64,000 nt of DNA from Streptomyces sp. CB00316 (GTDB lineage: Bacteria > Actinomycetota > Actinomycetes > Streptomycetales > Streptomycetaceae), in the NCBI RefSeq assembly GCF_001905595.1, contig NZ_LIXI01000002.1:248001-312000 (forward strand), in the 5' to 3' direction. This document shows positions 31,179-41,769 of this stretch, in pieces; position 1 is the stretch's first letter, and each line of letters begins with the position of its first letter. The position numbers were made by a program, and so were the translations under genes. The notes beneath the pieces are model-generated. The model ran no database searches. It worked only from the letters and a program-made list of their open reading frames with translations, and was not told where the DNA came from.

Positions 31179-34100
31179 ATGCCCGATGAGAAGAAGCTCG
31201 CCGAATACCTGAAGTGGGTCACCGCCGACCTGCAGAAGGCCCGCCACCGCATCACGGAGCTGGAGTCCGGGCGGAGCGAGCCCATCGCCATCGTGGGCAT
31301 GGCGTGCCGCTATCCCGGCGGTGTGGCATCGGCCGACGACCTGTGGCAACTGGTCCGGGACGGCCGTGACGGCATCTCGGAGTTCCCCACCGACCGCGGG
31401 TGGGACCTGGACGGCCTGTACGACGCCGACCCGGACACGCCCGGTACCTCGTACACCCGGGAGGGCGGGTTCCTGGACGGGGCGGCCGACTTCGACGCCG
31501 GCTTCTTCGGCATCTCCCCGCGTGAGGCGGTCGCGATGGACCCGCAGCAGCGGGTGCTGCTGGAGACGGCCTGGGAGACCTTCGAGCAGGCCGGGATCGA
31601 CCCGACCTCGCTGGAGACCTCCAAGGTCGGGGTGTTCGTGGGCTCGGTGGACCAGACGTACCTCGGTCTGGAGGGGCCCTCGGACCTGGAGGGCTACCTG
31701 ATGACGGGCAAGCTCAGCAGCGTCGTGTCGGGGCGGGTCTCCTACTCGCTCGGCTTCGAGGGCCCGGCGGTGACGGTCGACACCGCCTGCTCCTCGTCGC
31801 TGGTGGCGCTGCACCTCGCCGCGCAGTCGGTGCGCAGCGGCGAGTCGTCGCTGGCCCTGGCCGGCGGGGTGACGATCAGCGGGACGCCGGGCGGGTTCGT
31901 CGACTTCTCGCGGCAGCGCGGGCTGGCCGAGGACGGCCGGTGCAAGTCCTTCGCGGGGGCTGCCGACGGGACGAGCTGGTCGGAGGGTGTGGGGCTGCTC
32001 CTGGTGGAGCGGCTGTCCGACGCGGTGCGGCGCGGCCACCAGGTGCTGGCGGTGCTCCGGTCGACGGCGGTCAACCAGGACGGCGCGTCCAACGGGCTGA
32101 CCGCGCCCAGCGGTCCGTCCCAGGAGCGGGTGATCCGGCAGGCGCTCGCGGAGGCCCGGCTGGACTCCTCGGACGTGGACGCGGTCGAGGCCCACGGCAC
32201 CGGTACCCGGCTCGGCGACCCCATCGAGGCGCAGGCGCTGCTGGCGACCTACGGGGCGGCGCGTCCGGCGGCACCGCTGTGGCTGGGCTCCCTGAAGTCG
32301 AACATCGGGCACTCCGTCGCGGCGGCCGGGGTGGGCGGCGTGATCAAGATGGTGCAGGCCATCCGGCACGGGATCCTGCCCCGCACGCTCCACGTCGACG
32401 AGCCCACCCCGCTGGTCGACTGGTCGGCGGGTGCGGTGGAGCTGCTCACCGAGGAACAGGCCTGGCCGGAGACGGGCAGGCCGCGGCGGGCCGCCGTGTC
32501 CGCGTTCGGCGTGAGCGGCACCAACGCGCACGTGATCCTGGAGCAGGCACCGCGGCCGGAGGAGCCGGTGGCGGACGCGGCCGCCGGGGGGACGGAGGGC
32601 GCCGGGGAGCTGCCGGTCGCGGCGTGGGCGCTGTCGGCGAAGGCGGCGGACGGGCTGCGGGCCCAGGCCCGTCGGCTGCTCTGCCACGTCGAGCGGCACC
32701 CCGGCCTCTCCGTACCGGACGTCGCCCACTCGTTGGTGACCACCCGGGCCGCGCTGGAACACCGGGCCGTGGTGGTGGGCACGGACCGCGATTCGCTGCT
32801 GGACGGGCTGCGCTCGTTCGCCCTGGACGAGGCGGGCTCCTCCTCGCCGTCGGACGTGGCGCGGCCGGGCAGGCTGGGCTTCCTCTTCACCGGCCAGGGC
32901 AGCCAGCGGCCGGGGATGGGGCTGGAACTGCACTCCGCCTATCCGGTGTTCGCCGAGGCGTTCGACGCGGTGTGCGCCGAGGCCGACCCGCATCTGGACC
33001 GCCCCCTGCGTGAGGTGATCGAGACCGGTGACCGGCTGGACGAGACCGGGTACGCGCAGCCGGCCCTGTTCGCCTTCGAGGTCGCGCTGGCCCGGCTGGC
33101 CGAGTCGTGCGGTGTGCGGCCCGACTTCGTCGCCGGGCATTCGGTGGGCGAGCTGGCCGCCGCCCATATCGCGGGCGTCCTGAGCCTCGCCGACGCGACC
33201 GCCGTGGTCACCGCCCGGGGCAGGCTGATGCAGGCGCTGCCGGCCGGCGGGGCGATGGTGGCGCTCCAGGCGACGGTCGACGAGGTGGAGCCGCTCCTCG
33301 CCGCCCGCGCGGGGCGCGTGGGCATCGCGGCGGTCAACGGGCCCTCCTCGACGGTGGTGTCGGGCGACGAGGACGTGGTCGCCGACATCGCCGCGACCGT
33401 ACGGGCCTGGGGTCGGGCCACCAAGCGGCTGACGGTCAGCCACGCCTTCCACTCGCCGCGGATGGAACCGATGCTGGAGGAGTTCGGCAAGGTGGTGCGC
33501 GGGGTGGCCTTCGGCGCCCCGGCCGTCCCGCTGGTGTCCTCGGTGACCGGCCGGATCGCCACCGAGGAGGAGCTGCGCTCCCCGGATTACTGGATCGACC
33601 AGGTCCGCCGGCCGGTGATGTTCCTGGAGGCGGTGCGCACCCTCGCGGCGCAGCAGGTGAACACGCTGCTGGAGGTGGGCCCGTCCGGCGTCCTGTCGGC
33701 GATGGTCGACGACTGCCTGCCCGGCGACGGGGCGGTCCTGCCGGTGGCCGCCGTACGGTCCGGCCGGCCCGAGCCGCACGCCGTGGTCCACGCGCTGGGC
33801 CGGCTGTGGAGCGCGGGGGTGCCGGTGGAGTGGACGGCGCTCTTCGCCCCGGCGGGCCCGCGCCGGGTGGAGCTGCCGACCTACGCGTTCCAGCGGGAGC
33901 GGTACTGGGTGGAGGCGGCGGCCCCCGTCGAAGGCCCGCGCTCCGACGGGCCGGTGGCGGACCATCCGCTGCTGGACGCGGTGGTCGAGGTGGCAGGCCG
34001 CGACGAGCTGGTGTTCACCGGCCGGCTTTCGGCGCGGTCCGAGCCCTGGTTCGAGGGGCACCGGCTGTTCGGCTCCCCGGTGGTGCCCTCGTCGGCGCTG

Positions 34101-37100
34101 CTGGACATGGTGGTGCGGGCGGGCGACGAGGTGGGCTGCACGGTCGTCGACGAGCTGGTGGTGAGCCGGCCGGTCGCCCTGCCCGAGCGCGATCCGCTGC
34201 GGGTGCAGATCACGGTCGGCCCGCCGGACGGGGCCGGTGCGCGGCCCTTCACCGTGCACACGGCGGGTGAGGGGGTGCGTCCCGCGTGGACGGCCTGTGC
34301 CTCGGGAGTGCTCGGTACGGGTGGCCGCGCCCTGCCCTTCACACTCGGCGCGTGGCCGCCCGCCGACGCCGAGGCACTCCCCGTGGCCGGAGAGGACGGG
34401 GCCGGAGAGGACCAGGACGGGGCCGGTTCGCCGTCCGGGCCGAGGACCGCCCGTCCGACCGCGCTCTGGCGCCGGGAGGGCGAGCTGTTCGCCGAGGCCC
34501 GGCTGGAGCCGGGAGCGTCCGCCGACGGCTTCGGGCTGCACCCCGCGCTGCTGGACGCCGCACTGCGGGGCGCCGGGCTCGCCTCCGGGCAGCCGGTCGC
34601 CGTGGCCGAGTGGCGGGGCGTACGGCTGCACGCGGTGGGCGCCTCCTCGGTCCGGGTGCGGATCACGCCGGGCGAGGAGGGCACGGTGGCGCTGCTCGTC
34701 GCGGACCCGTCGGGCCGGCCCGTCGCGTCCGCCGAGTCGGTCCTGGTCCGCCCGGTGACCGAGGACGCGGTGGTCACCGCGCGGACGCGGCCTCAGGACT
34801 CCCTGTTCGAGGTCGGCTGGAAGCCGCTCGCGCTCCCCCCGCGCAGCGGGGACGCCGCCTGGGCGGTGCTGGACACCGGCAGTGGCGACCTCGGGCTCTC
34901 CCGCGGCCAGCGGTTCGACGACGTGGACGCGGCCCTGGACTCACCCGGCGCGTTCGGTGCGCTGCTCGCGCCGTTCGTGTTCCCGCAGGACGGTGCCGTG
35001 CCCGCGGGGGTACGGGAGGCCACCGGGCGGGCGCTGGCGCTGGCGCAGCGGTGGCCGACGGACGACCGGGCCGCCGACACCCCGCTGGTGGTGGTGACCC
35101 GGGGCGCGGTGAGCGCGGGCGGGTCGGGCGTGACCGATCTCGTCGCGGCGCCGCTGTGGGGTCTGCTGCGGTCGGCGCAGTCGGAGATGCCGGGCCGGAT
35201 CGCCCTGGTCGACCTCGACGACGACCCGGCCTCGGTGGCGGCGCTGGCGTCGGTGATCGCCTCCGGCGAGCCGCAGGCGGCGGTCCGCGGCGGTGCGGCG
35301 TTCGTACCGCGCCTGGAACGGACCACGCCGCCGCGGGAAGGTCGCTCCGCCACGGAGGCGGCGCCCGGACCGTGGAACTCCGGCGGGACCGTGCTGATCA
35401 CCGGAGGCACCGGCGCCCTCGGCGCGCTGTTCGCCCGCCACCTGACCCGGGTGCACGGCGTCTCCCACCTGCTGCTCGTCAGCCGCAGCGGCCCGGCAGC
35501 CCCGGGCGCGGGCGCGCTCGCCGACGACCTCGCCCGGCTCGGCGCGAAGGTGACCATCACCGCCTGTGACACCGCCGACCGGCAGGCGCTCGCCGCGCTG
35601 CTGGCCGCCATCCCCGCCGAGCACCCGCTGACCGGGGTGGTGCACACCGCGGGTGTGCTCGACGACGCCCTGATCCCGGTGCTCTCCCCCGAGCAGCTGG
35701 AGGGCGTCCTGCGGCCCAAGGTGGACGCGGCGTGGAACCTGCACGAACTGACGGCCGGTCATGACCTTTCGGCGTTCGTCCTGTTCTCCTCCATCGCCGG
35801 GGTCGTGGGCGGCCCCGGCCAGTCCGGGTACGCGGCGGCCAACGTCTTCCTGGACGCCCTGGCGGCGCACCGCGCCGAGCAGGGGCTGGCCGCGACCTCG
35901 CTCGCCTGGGGGCTGTGGGACTCCGCGCACGGCATGGGAGGGCACCTGAGCGCGGCCGACCTCAAACGGATCGCCCGTACCGGTCTGCTGCCGGTCACCG
36001 AGGAGGACGGCCCGCGCCTGCTGGACACCGCCCTCGGCCTGCGCCGTCCGGCTCTGGTGGCCTCGCCCCTGGACGTGGCCGCCCTGCGCGCCCGGCCCGG
36101 CGAGACCCCGGCCGTCTTCGGCTCACTGGCCCCGGCCGCGCGCCGCGGCTCCGTATGCGAGGACGGCGACGGGCCGGGGTCGCTGGTGGAGCGCCTCGGA
36201 AGCCTGCCGGAGGGGCGGCGGCAGGAGGGCGTGGCCTCGTTCGTACGCGGCCAGGTCGCCCTGGTGCTGGGCCACGCCGATCCGGACACCGTCGATGTGG
36301 ACCGGCTCTTCTCCGAGCTGGGCTTCGACTCGCTCGTCTCGGTGGAGCTGCGCAACCGGCTCAACTCCGCGACGGGACTGCGGCTTTCGCCGTCCGTGGT
36401 CTTCGAGCACGCCACGCCCGCCCTGCTGACGAAGCACCTGCACTCCGAGCTGTTCGCCGGGGAGCGGGAGGAGGCCTCCCAGGGCCGCGCCACGGTGGAC
36501 TTCGCCGCCGAGGTGCACCTGCCGGAGGACGTGCGGCCGGCCGCCGAGGTGGTCCGCGTGGCGGCCGACCCCCGCGAGGTGCTGCTGACCGGGGCCACCG
36601 GGTTCCTGGGCGCGTTCCTGCTGCGCGACCTGATGCGGTCGACCACGGCACGGGTGCACTGCCTGGTACGCGGGGAGGACCGGGCCGACGCGGAGCGCCG
36701 GCTGCGCGAGAGCCTCGCGTGGTACCGGGTGCTGGACGAGGTCGACGAGGACCGGATCTCGGTCGTCGTCGGTGACCTCACCGCACCGGGCCTGGGGATG
36801 GGCGACGCCGTCTTCGACGATCTGGCCCGCCGGGTCGACGTCGTCCACCACGCCGGGGCGACGGTGAGCTGGCTGCGGCCCTACACCGAGCTGCGGCAGG
36901 CCAACGTGGCGGGCCTGCGGGAGGTGTTGCGGCTGGCCGCCCGGCACCGGACCGTGCCGGTGCACTACGTCTCGACGACCGGGGTGTTCCCCGCCCCGGA
37001 GCCCGGCACCCGCCCCGTGCCCGCCCGGCCCGGCGACCCGACCGGCCCCGCCTCGTCCCTGTGGAACGGCTACCTCCAGAGCAAGTGGGTGGCCGAGCAG

Positions 37101-37673
37101 GTCATCGAGGTGGCCCGGGACCGGGGGATGCCGGTGTCGGTGTACCGGGTGGACGTGGTCTGCGGCGACCGGCACACCGGCGCCTGCCAGACCCGCGACT
37201 TCGTCTGGCTGAGCCTGAAGGGGCTGCTCCAGGCGGGCGCGGTGCCCGACCGGCTCGCCGGGGTGTTCCACATGGTGCCGGTGGACTACGTCAGCGGGAC
37301 GATCACGACCCTCGCCGCCGACCCGGCGGCCGTCGGCGGGACGTACCACCTCTACAACGAACAGACCCAGCCCTTCGCCGAGTTCGTCGGCCACCTCAGG
37401 GCGGCCGGGTACGAGCTGCCCGAGGTGACCTGGGACGCGTGGCGCAAGCTGGTGCGGTCCGATCCCGGGAACGCGCTCACCCCGCTGCTGCACGCCTTCG
37501 ACGGCGCCATGGCCGGTGACGGGAGCGAGACGTACCCGCCGATGGACGTCTCCGCGACAAAGGCCGCCCTCGCGGGCAGCGGAGTCTCCTGCCCGCCGGT
37601 CGACCGCGAACTGTTCGCGAAGTACGTCGACTTCTTCGTGGACGCCGGCTACTTCCCGGCGTCCGGTGCCTGA
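31179..37673 (+). CDS. Type I modular PKS: extension module 4 with terminal thioester reductase
   Basis: 2164 residues: docking coiled coil, KS (34-458, Cys204), AT (567-884; Ser655, malonyl-type HAFH), DH-like region (927-1201), KR (1208-1591, B-type LDD, SGYAAAN intact), ACP (1684-1754, Ser1718) and a thioester reductase (1798-2158). The DH keeps [10 protein letters not shown] and an Asp, but lacks YGPxF and has Arg in place of the partner His/Gln, so it is probably weak or dead. The reductase shows the NAD(P)H motif GATGFLG (1805-1811), VSTTG and the catalytic Tyr1965-x3-Lys1969. Such domains release the chain as an aldehyde; there is no thioesterase domain. Start ATG 31179 is chosen. In-frame GTG 31167 lies only 2 nt after AGGAG, and both spacings are poor. 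Confidence 0.95.
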   Translation: MPDEKKLAEYLKWVTADLQKARHRITELESGRSEPIAIVGMACRYPGGVASADDLWQLVRDGRDGISEFPTDRGWDLDGLYDADPDTPGTSYTREGGFLDGAADFDAGFFGISPREAVAMDPQQRVLLETAWETFEQAGIDPTSLETSKVGVFVGSVDQTYLGLEGPSDLEGYLMTGKLSSVVSGRVSYSLGFEGPAVTVDTACSSSLVALHLAAQSVRSGESSLALAGGVTISGTPGGFVDFSRQRGLAEDGRCKSFAGAADGTSWSEGVGLLLVERLSDAVRRGHQVLAVLRSTAVNQDGASNGLTAPSGPSQERVIRQALAEARLDSSDVDAVEAHGTGTRLGDPIEAQALLATYGAARPAAPLWLGSLKSNIGHSVAAAGVGGVIKMVQAIRHGILPRTLHVDEPTPLVDWSAGAVELLTEEQAWPETGRPRRAAVSAFGVSGTNAHVILEQAPRPEEPVADAAAGGTEGAGELPVAAWALSAKAADGLRAQARRLLCHVERHPGLSVPDVAHSLVTTRAALEHRAVVVGTDRDSLLDGLRSFALDEAGSSSPSDVARPGRLGFLFTGQGSQRPGMGLELHSAYPVFAEAFDAVCAEADPHLDRPLREVIETGDRLDETGYAQPALFAFEVALARLAESCGVRPDFVAGHSVGELAAAHIAGVLSLADATAVVTARGRLMQALPAGGAMVALQATVDEVEPLLAARAGRVGIAAVNGPSSTVVSGDEDVVADIAATVRAWGRATKRLTVSHAFHSPRMEPMLEEFGKVVRGVAFGAPAVPLVSSVTGRIATEEELRSPDYWIDQVRRPVMFLEAVRTLAAQQVNTLLEVGPSGVLSAMVDDCLPGDGAVLPVAAVRSGRPEPHAVVHALGRLWSAGVPVEWTALFAPAGPRRVELPTYAFQRERYWVEAAAPVEGPRSDGPVADHPLLDAVVEVAGRDELVFTGRLSARSEPWFEGHRLFGSPVVPSSALLDMVVRAGDEVGCTVVDELVVSRPVALPERDPLRVQITVGPPDGAGARPFTVHTAGEGVRPAWTACASGVLGTGGRALPFTLGAWPPADAEALPVAGEDGAGEDQDGAGSPSGPRTARPTALWRREGELFAEARLEPGASADGFGLHPALLDAALRGAGLASGQPVAVAEWRGVRLHAVGASSVRVRITPGEEGTVALLVADPSGRPVASAESVLVRPVTEDAVVTARTRPQDSLFEVGWKPLALPPRSGDAAWAVLDTGSGDLGLSRGQRFDDVDAALDSPGAFGALLAPFVFPQDGAVPAGVREATGRALALAQRWPTDDRAADTPLVVVTRGAVSAGGSGVTDLVAAPLWGLLRSAQSEMPGRIALVDLDDDPASVAALASVIASGEPQAAVRGGAAFVPRLERTTPPREGRSATEAAPGPWNSGGTVLITGGTGALGALFARHLTRVHGVSHLLLVSRSGPAAPGAGALADDLARLGAKVTITACDTADRQALAALLAAIPAEHPLTGVVHTAGVLDDALIPVLSPEQLEGVLRPKVDAAWNLHELTAGHDLSAFVLFSSIAGVVGGPGQSGYAAANVFLDALAAHRAEQGLAATSLAWGLWDSAHGMGGHLSAADLKRIARTGLLPVTEEDGPRLLDTALGLRRPALVASPLDVAALRARPGETPAVFGSLAPAARRGSVCEDGDGPGSLVERLGSLPEGRRQEGVASFVRGQVALVLGHADPDTVDVDRLFSELGFDSLVSVELRNRLNSATGLRLSPSVVFEHATPALLTKHLHSELFAGEREEASQGRATVDFAAEVHLPEDVRPAAEVVRVAADPREVLLTGATGFLGAFLLRDLMRSTTARVHCLVRGEDRADAERRLRESLAWYRVLDEVDEDRISVVVGDLTAPGLGMGDAVFDDLARRVDVVHHAGATVSWLRPYTELRQANVAGLREVLRLAARHRTVPVHYVSTTGVFPAPEPGTRPVPARPGDPTGPASSLWNGYLQSKWVAEQVIEVARDRGMPVSVYRVDVVCGDRHTGACQTRDFVWLSLKGLLQAGAVPDRLAGVFHMVPVDYVSGTITTLAADPAAVGGTYHLYNEQTQPFAEFVGHLRAAGYELPEVTWDAWRKLVRSDPGNALTPLLHAFDGAMAGDGSETYPPMDVSATKAALAGSGVSCPPVDRELFAKYVDFFVDAGYFPASGA

Positions 37674-37717
37674 GCCGTACGAGGCCGAACCCGTCGGCCC
37701 GACCTACCCGAGGAGCA

Positions 37718-39076
37718 GTGACCACCGTGGGCATAGCTGACCACAACCGCGCCGTCGTGCTGGGGGCGAGCATGGCCGGTCTGCTGGCCGCCCGTGTCCT
37801 GGCCGACTCCTACACCGAAGTGCTGGTGGTGGAGCGCGACGGCCTGGAGGACCTGGCCGGCCCGGACGGATCGGCGGAGACGAGGCGGGGCGTACCGCAG
37901 GGACGCCATGTGCACGCCCTGCTGGCCCGGGGCCGGCACATCCTGGAGGAGCTGTTCCCCGGCTTCACCGAGGAGCTCGTCGCCGGAGGCGCCATCACCG
38001 GTGACGTCACCGGCAACGTCCGGTGGATCATGGACGGCCACCGGATGCCGAAGCCCCATTCGGACATGCTGCTGCTGTCGATGAGCCGGCCCTTCCTGGA
38101 GCAGCGGGTCCGGGCGCGGGTGCGGAGCCTGCCGAACGTGCGCTTCCTGGAGCGGCACGACGTCACCGGCCTGCTGACGGCCGACGGCGGCAAGGCGGTC
38201 GTCGGGGTGAGTGTCACCGAGGACGGCGCGGAGAGCACCCTGTCGGCCGATCTGGTGGTCGACGCCGGCGGCCGGCGCTCGCGCACCCCGGCCTGGCTCA
38301 AGGAGCTGGGCTACGCCGAGGTGCCCGAGGACCAGATGGCCATCTCCGTCGGATACGCGACGCAGTACTACCGGCTGCCGGACGGGGTGATGCCCGACGA
38401 GATCTCCATCGACGTGGTGGCCTCCCCGGAGCTGCCCCGCGGCGCGATCTGCGCGAAGATCGACGGGGACCGTACGGTGGTGACGGCCTACGGCTACCTG
38501 GGGGACTACCCGCCCAGCACCTCCGCCGGGTTCCTGGACTTCCTCAAGTCGCTGTCGGGGACGGACATCCACGACGCGGTCCGGGACCACCAGCCGCTGG
38601 GCGACCCCGTCGCCTACCGCTTCCCGGCCAACCTGCGCCGGCGCTACGAGCTGCTGCCCGCGCTGCCGGACGGGCTGCTCGTCCTCGGCGACGCGGTGTG
38701 CAGCTTCAACCCGGTCTACGGGCAGGGCATGACCGTCGCCGCGCTCGGGGCGACCGTACTGCGCGATCATGTGACGGGTGATCAAGCACCGGATTCCCAC
38801 GCGTACTTCGCCGATCTCGCCGCCCGTGCGGTGGACGACGTCTGGGAGATGACGACCGGCGCCGACCTCGCTTTCCCCGGAGTCGAGGGCGACCGCACGG
38901 AGGAGTGGCAGGCTGAGCAGGGTTACGTAGCCGATCTCCTCACGGCGGCGACGCGGGACCACTCCCTCCTGACGGCGTACGCACGGGTCGTGTTCCTCGT
39001 CGACCCGCCCTCCGCGCTCGCGGCCCCGGAGATCCAGGAAGCCGTACGCGCCGCCCTGGCGCAGACCGGCCGATGA
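37718..39076 (+). CDS. FAD-dependent epoxidase/monooxygenase (LasC/MonCI-like)
   Basis: 452 residues. The N-terminal FAD motif VLGASMAGLLAARVL, then RRGVPQGRHVHALLARG, and a C-terminal GDAVCSFNPVYGQGMTVAAL are characteristic of the squalene-epoxidase-like flavin enzymes that epoxidise polyether and streptazone-type polyenes. It follows the last PKS gene by 44 bp and is probably in the same operon. Inferred role: epoxidation of the conjugated diene side chain, priming ring closure. Start GTG 37718 follows AGGAG closely (2 nt); GTG 37727 has better spacing (11 nt) and is an alternative. Confidence 0.88.
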   Translation: MTTVGIADHNRAVVLGASMAGLLAARVLADSYTEVLVVERDGLEDLAGPDGSAETRRGVPQGRHVHALLARGRHILEELFPGFTEELVAGGAITGDVTGNVRWIMDGHRMPKPHSDMLLLSMSRPFLEQRVRARVRSLPNVRFLERHDVTGLLTADGGKAVVGVSVTEDGAESTLSADLVVDAGGRRSRTPAWLKELGYAEVPEDQMAISVGYATQYYRLPDGVMPDEISIDVVASPELPRGAICAKIDGDRTVVTAYGYLGDYPPSTSAGFLDFLKSLSGTDIHDAVRDHQPLGDPVAYRFPANLRRRYELLPALPDGLLVLGDAVCSFNPVYGQGMTVAALGATVLRDHVTGDQAPDSHAYFADLAARAVDDVWEMTTGADLAFPGVEGDRTEEWQAEQGYVADLLTAATRDHSLLTAYARVVFLVDPPSALAAPEIQEAVRAALAQTGR

Positions 39077-39106
39077 CAGCACCACTCCCACGTAAGGACA
39101 GCTGAG

Positions 39107-39949
39107 ATGAGCGAAGCACCCGTTCTCGTACTGGGCGGCACCGGCAAGACGGGCCGCCGAGTGGCGCGCCGACTCACCGAGAAGGGACGGGCGGTCAAGG
39201 TCGCCTCCCGCTCCGGCGGCCAGCGCTTCGACTGGCACGACCGCGACACCTGGGCGGATGCCGTCGCGGGTGTCGAGGCGGTCTACGTGGTGGACGAGCA
39301 GGGCGCGAACGCGGCCGCGCTGCTGGCCGACTTCACCTCTCTGGCGGTGGGCGCGGGGGTCACGCGCCTGGTCATGCTCTCCGCCCGGACCCTGGAGGAG
39401 TCCCCGCAGGAAGATGAGGTGTTCACCGCCGAGCGCGTGGTGCGCGGGTCCGGCGTCGCCTGGACCATCCTGCGCCCGACGTGGTTCGCGCAGAACTTCA
39501 GCGAGGACGGCCTCTTCCGCGACGAGGTCGCGCGCGGAGAGCTGCTGCTGCCGGACTGGAAGGGGCTTGAGCCCTTCGTCGACGCCGAGGACATCGCGGC
39601 CGTCGCGGTGGCGGCCCTGACCGAGGAGGGCCACGACGGGGAGATCTACGCACTCTCCGGCCCCCGGCTGATGACCTTCGAGGAGTGCGCCGAGGAGATC
39701 TCGAAGGCGGCCGGGCGCGAGATCCGCCGCGTGGCGGTGACCCGCGAGGAGTACGCGCTGCACCTCGTCGAGCGGGGTTACCCGCGGGGCTTCGCGGACT
39801 TCCTCAACACGCTCCTCGACGTCGTCCGGGACGGCGGGGCGGCCCACCTCTCCGACGGGGTGCAGCGGGCGCTCGGCCGCGAGCCGCGCGACTTCTCCCA
39901 CTACGCCGCCGAGACCGTGTGGACCCCCGCGGCGGGCGCCACCGGCTGA
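39107..39949 (+). CDS. NmrA-like NAD(P)H-binding oxidoreductase
   Basis: A 280-residue atypical short-chain dehydrogenase. It opens with the dinucleotide motif VLVLGGTGKTGRRVARRL and carries the family stretch SGVAWTILRPTWFAQNF. The classical YxxxK catalytic pair is not evident, as in NmrA/HSCARG proteins, which may be redox sensors or reductases. AAGGA lies 9 nt before ATG 39107. It is the last gene of the PKS operon (30-bp gap) and is followed by a strong hairpin. It may reduce or isomerise a pathway intermediate; the substrate is unknown. Confidence 0.82.
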   Translation: MSEAPVLVLGGTGKTGRRVARRLTEKGRAVKVASRSGGQRFDWHDRDTWADAVAGVEAVYVVDEQGANAAALLADFTSLAVGAGVTRLVMLSARTLEESPQEDEVFTAERVVRGSGVAWTILRPTWFAQNFSEDGLFRDEVARGELLLPDWKGLEPFVDAEDIAAVAVAALTEEGHDGEIYALSGPRLMTFEECAEEISKAAGREIRRVAVTREEYALHLVERGYPRGFADFLNTLLDVVRDGGAAHLSDGVQRALGREPRDFSHYAAETVWTPAAGATG

Positions 39950-39967
39950 CCGTCGACGACCGGCCGG

Positions 39968-40008
39968 GCCGCCGGTCACCGTGCGGTCCGCGCACGGTAA
40001 CCGGCGGC
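39968..40008. terminator. Strong hairpin ending the PKS operon
   Basis: 18-nt arms at 39968-39985 and 39991-40008 pair with a single C/A mismatch around a 5-nt loop, 19 bp after the NmrA-like stop codon. It probably terminates the PKS-epoxidase-reductase transcript. Confidence 0.8.
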
Positions 40009-40162
40009 TCTGCGCCGCAGGCCACCAGGGTGGCCGGGGGCGGAGACCCAGCGGTTGCCGGGCCGTGTCGGGCAGCCCGTAGCGTCAGTCCGGCCGCCGC
40101 GTTCTGCGGGCTGCGGCGCACGGCGAAGTCCATCCGAACGAAGAGAAACGGAGCGGTTCACC

Positions 40163-40597
40163 ATGGCCAGCGCATCCCAGAACACCAGCTTTCTGACCGA
40201 CGACATCGAGCAGCACCAGGAGTTGTTCGGCCAGGCCTTCAACTCCGGTGACGCGGCCGCCGTCAACTCCATGTACGCCGATGACGCGGTCGGCGTGTGG
40301 GAGCCGGGCTTGCCGCTGACCGGGCAGGCCCGCCGCGACTACGTCACCGACTTCATGTCCCGGCGGCCCTCCGTCGAGGCGACGGTGCTGCAGACCCTGG
40401 TGACCGGTGACACCGCCATGCTGATCGTCGAGTGGTCCATGGAGACCACCGACAAGGACGGCAAGCCCGAGCACCTGGAGGGCACCGCCGTGGACGTGCT
40501 CCGGCGCGACGAGAACGGCCACTGGCGCTACCTGGTGGACAACCCGTACGGCGCCAGCGGCCCGCACACCGCCGAAGAGGCGGCCGCGCAGGCCTAG
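40163..40597 (+). CDS. SnoaL/NTF2-like protein, possible cyclase
   Basis: A 144-residue single-domain protein of the SnoaL-like/NTF2 fold: N-terminal helices (QHQELFGQAFNSGDAAAVNS), YADDAVGVWEP, then a curved beta-sheet ending DENGHWRYLVDNPYG. The start is ATG 40163 with GGAG 9 nt upstream; the frame is open further upstream but has no better signal. The fold provides a hydrophobic cavity used by small cyclases, isomerases and epoxide-opening enzymes. Its place beside the flavin epoxidase suggests a role in ring formation after epoxidation, as for the epoxidase/cyclase pair known from streptazone biosynthesis. This is inference. Confidence 0.8.
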   Translation: MASASQNTSFLTDDIEQHQELFGQAFNSGDAAAVNSMYADDAVGVWEPGLPLTGQARRDYVTDFMSRRPSVEATVLQTLVTGDTAMLIVEWSMETTDKDGKPEHLEGTAVDVLRRDENGHWRYLVDNPYGASGPHTAEEAAAQA

Positions 40598-40602
40598 CCG
40601 GC

Positions 40603-40647
40603 GCCCGCCGCGGAGCCCGCCAGGGGGGTTCAGGCGCCGCGGCGGGC
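40603..40647. terminator. Inverted repeat between convergent genes
   Basis: GCCCGCCGCGG (40603-40613) and its exact complement (40637-40647) flank a 23-nt loop. The hairpin straddles the stop codon of the GlxA-type regulator (40630) and follows the SnoaL-like gene. It is a likely bidirectional terminator. Confidence 0.55.
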
Positions 40648-41631
40648 CGCGGGGATCGCCCCGAAGGACTGCCGGTAGTCGGTGGGGGTGACCCCGACGT
40701 GGAGGGTGAAGTGCCGCCGCATGTTCGCCGCGGTGCCGAGGCCGCTGTGCTCGCTGATCCGCTCGATCGGCAGGTCCGTGGTCTCCAGCAGGGCCTGGGC
40801 CCGGGAGAGGCGCTGGTTGAGGAGCCACTTCAACGGCGTCATCCCGGTGGCGGCCTGGAGCCGGCGGAAGAACGTCCGGGTGCTCATCCCGGCCCGCCGC
40901 GCCATGCCGTCCACGGTGAGGGCCTGGTCGAGGTGGTGCGCGGCCCACTCCATCACCGGGCCGAGGCTGTCGTCCTCGGTGGCGGGGACGGACAGGGCCA
41001 CGAACTGCGCCTGGCCGCCCGGCCGGTGACCGGACACCACCAGGCGGCGGGCCAGCTGGTTGGCCACATGGGCTCCGAGGTCGCGGCGGACGAGGTGCAG
41101 GCACAGGTCGAGTCCGGCGCTCATGCCGGCACTGGTCAGCACCTGGCCCTCGTCGACGTAGAGCACCGAGCCGTCGACCTCGGCCTTCGGGTAACGCTCG
41201 GCCAGGTCCGCCGTGTTCGTCCAGTGCGCCGTGGCCCGGAGCCCGTCGAGCAGTCCTGCCTCGGCGAGCGCGAAGGCCCCGGTGCACAGGGAGACCACCC
41301 GTGCCCCGCGGGCGGCCGCCGTGCGCAGGGCGTCGATGAACTCGGCCGGAAGCCGCTCGCCCCGGGAGACCACGGCGTCGGGGACGGAGGGCACGATCAC
41401 CGTGTCCGCCTCGACGAGTTCGTCCATGCCGTAGGGGGTACGTACGGAGAATCCCTTCGCATCGGCGTCGGGGCTCTGGTTCACCGCGCATAACCGCAGG
41501 TCGTACCAGGGGTCGTGGAGATCCAGGTGACCATCGCCGAACACCGCGTAGGCGATGGCCGTCTCATAGACCTCGCATGCCTGCATATCCGTGTCGTTGA
41601 TCAACGCCAGCGCAACAGAGCCAGGATTCAT
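40630..41631 (-). CDS. GlxA-type AraC family regulator with a TTA codon
   Basis: 333 residues: an N-terminal DJ-1/PfpI-like domain (about 5-190, including SLCTGAFALAEAGLLDG with the family Cys) and a C-terminal AraC helix-turn-helix pair (about 230-325, including VDGMARRAGMSTRTFFRRLQ). Codon 47 (41493-41491) is TTA, the leucine codon read by the bldA tRNA, so translation should depend on developmental state. It starts at ATG 41631. No ribosome-binding site precedes it, and TACACT lies 6 nt upstream, so a leaderless transcript is possible. It is divergent from the imine reductase gene and probably regulates it or the cluster. Confidence 0.88.
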   Translation of the reverse strand: MNPGSVALALINDTDMQACEVYETAIAYAVFGDGHLDLHDPWYDLRLCAVNQSPDADAKGFSVRTPYGMDELVEADTVIVPSVPDAVVSRGERLPAEFIDALRTAAARGARVVSLCTGAFALAEAGLLDGLRATAHWTNTADLAERYPKAEVDGSVLYVDEGQVLTSAGMSAGLDLCLHLVRRDLGAHVANQLARRLVVSGHRPGGQAQFVALSVPATEDDSLGPVMEWAAHHLDQALTVDGMARRAGMSTRTFFRRLQAATGMTPLKWLLNQRLSRAQALLETTDLPIERISEHSGLGTAANMRRHFTLHVGVTPTDYRQSFGAIPAARRGA

Positions 41632-41769
41632 GCCGCGAGTGTACGGCAGGAATTTTGCGACATCAGTCAGTTCTGCCACTGTCCGCCTCGTCGAGGCAAT
41701 GCGATGGTGCAGGAGCAACAGGTCGGACATCGTCGCGATGCAGACCAAGAAAATTGACGGGAGCACACA
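41632..41769. promoter_or_regulatory. Divergent promoter region, regulator / imine reductase
   Basis: A 138-bp gap holding both promoters. It contains CGAGTG (41636-41641), a hexamer also present in the other promoter regions of the cluster, and GACGGGAG (41757-41764), the ribosome-binding site of the imine reductase gene. Confidence 0.45.
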
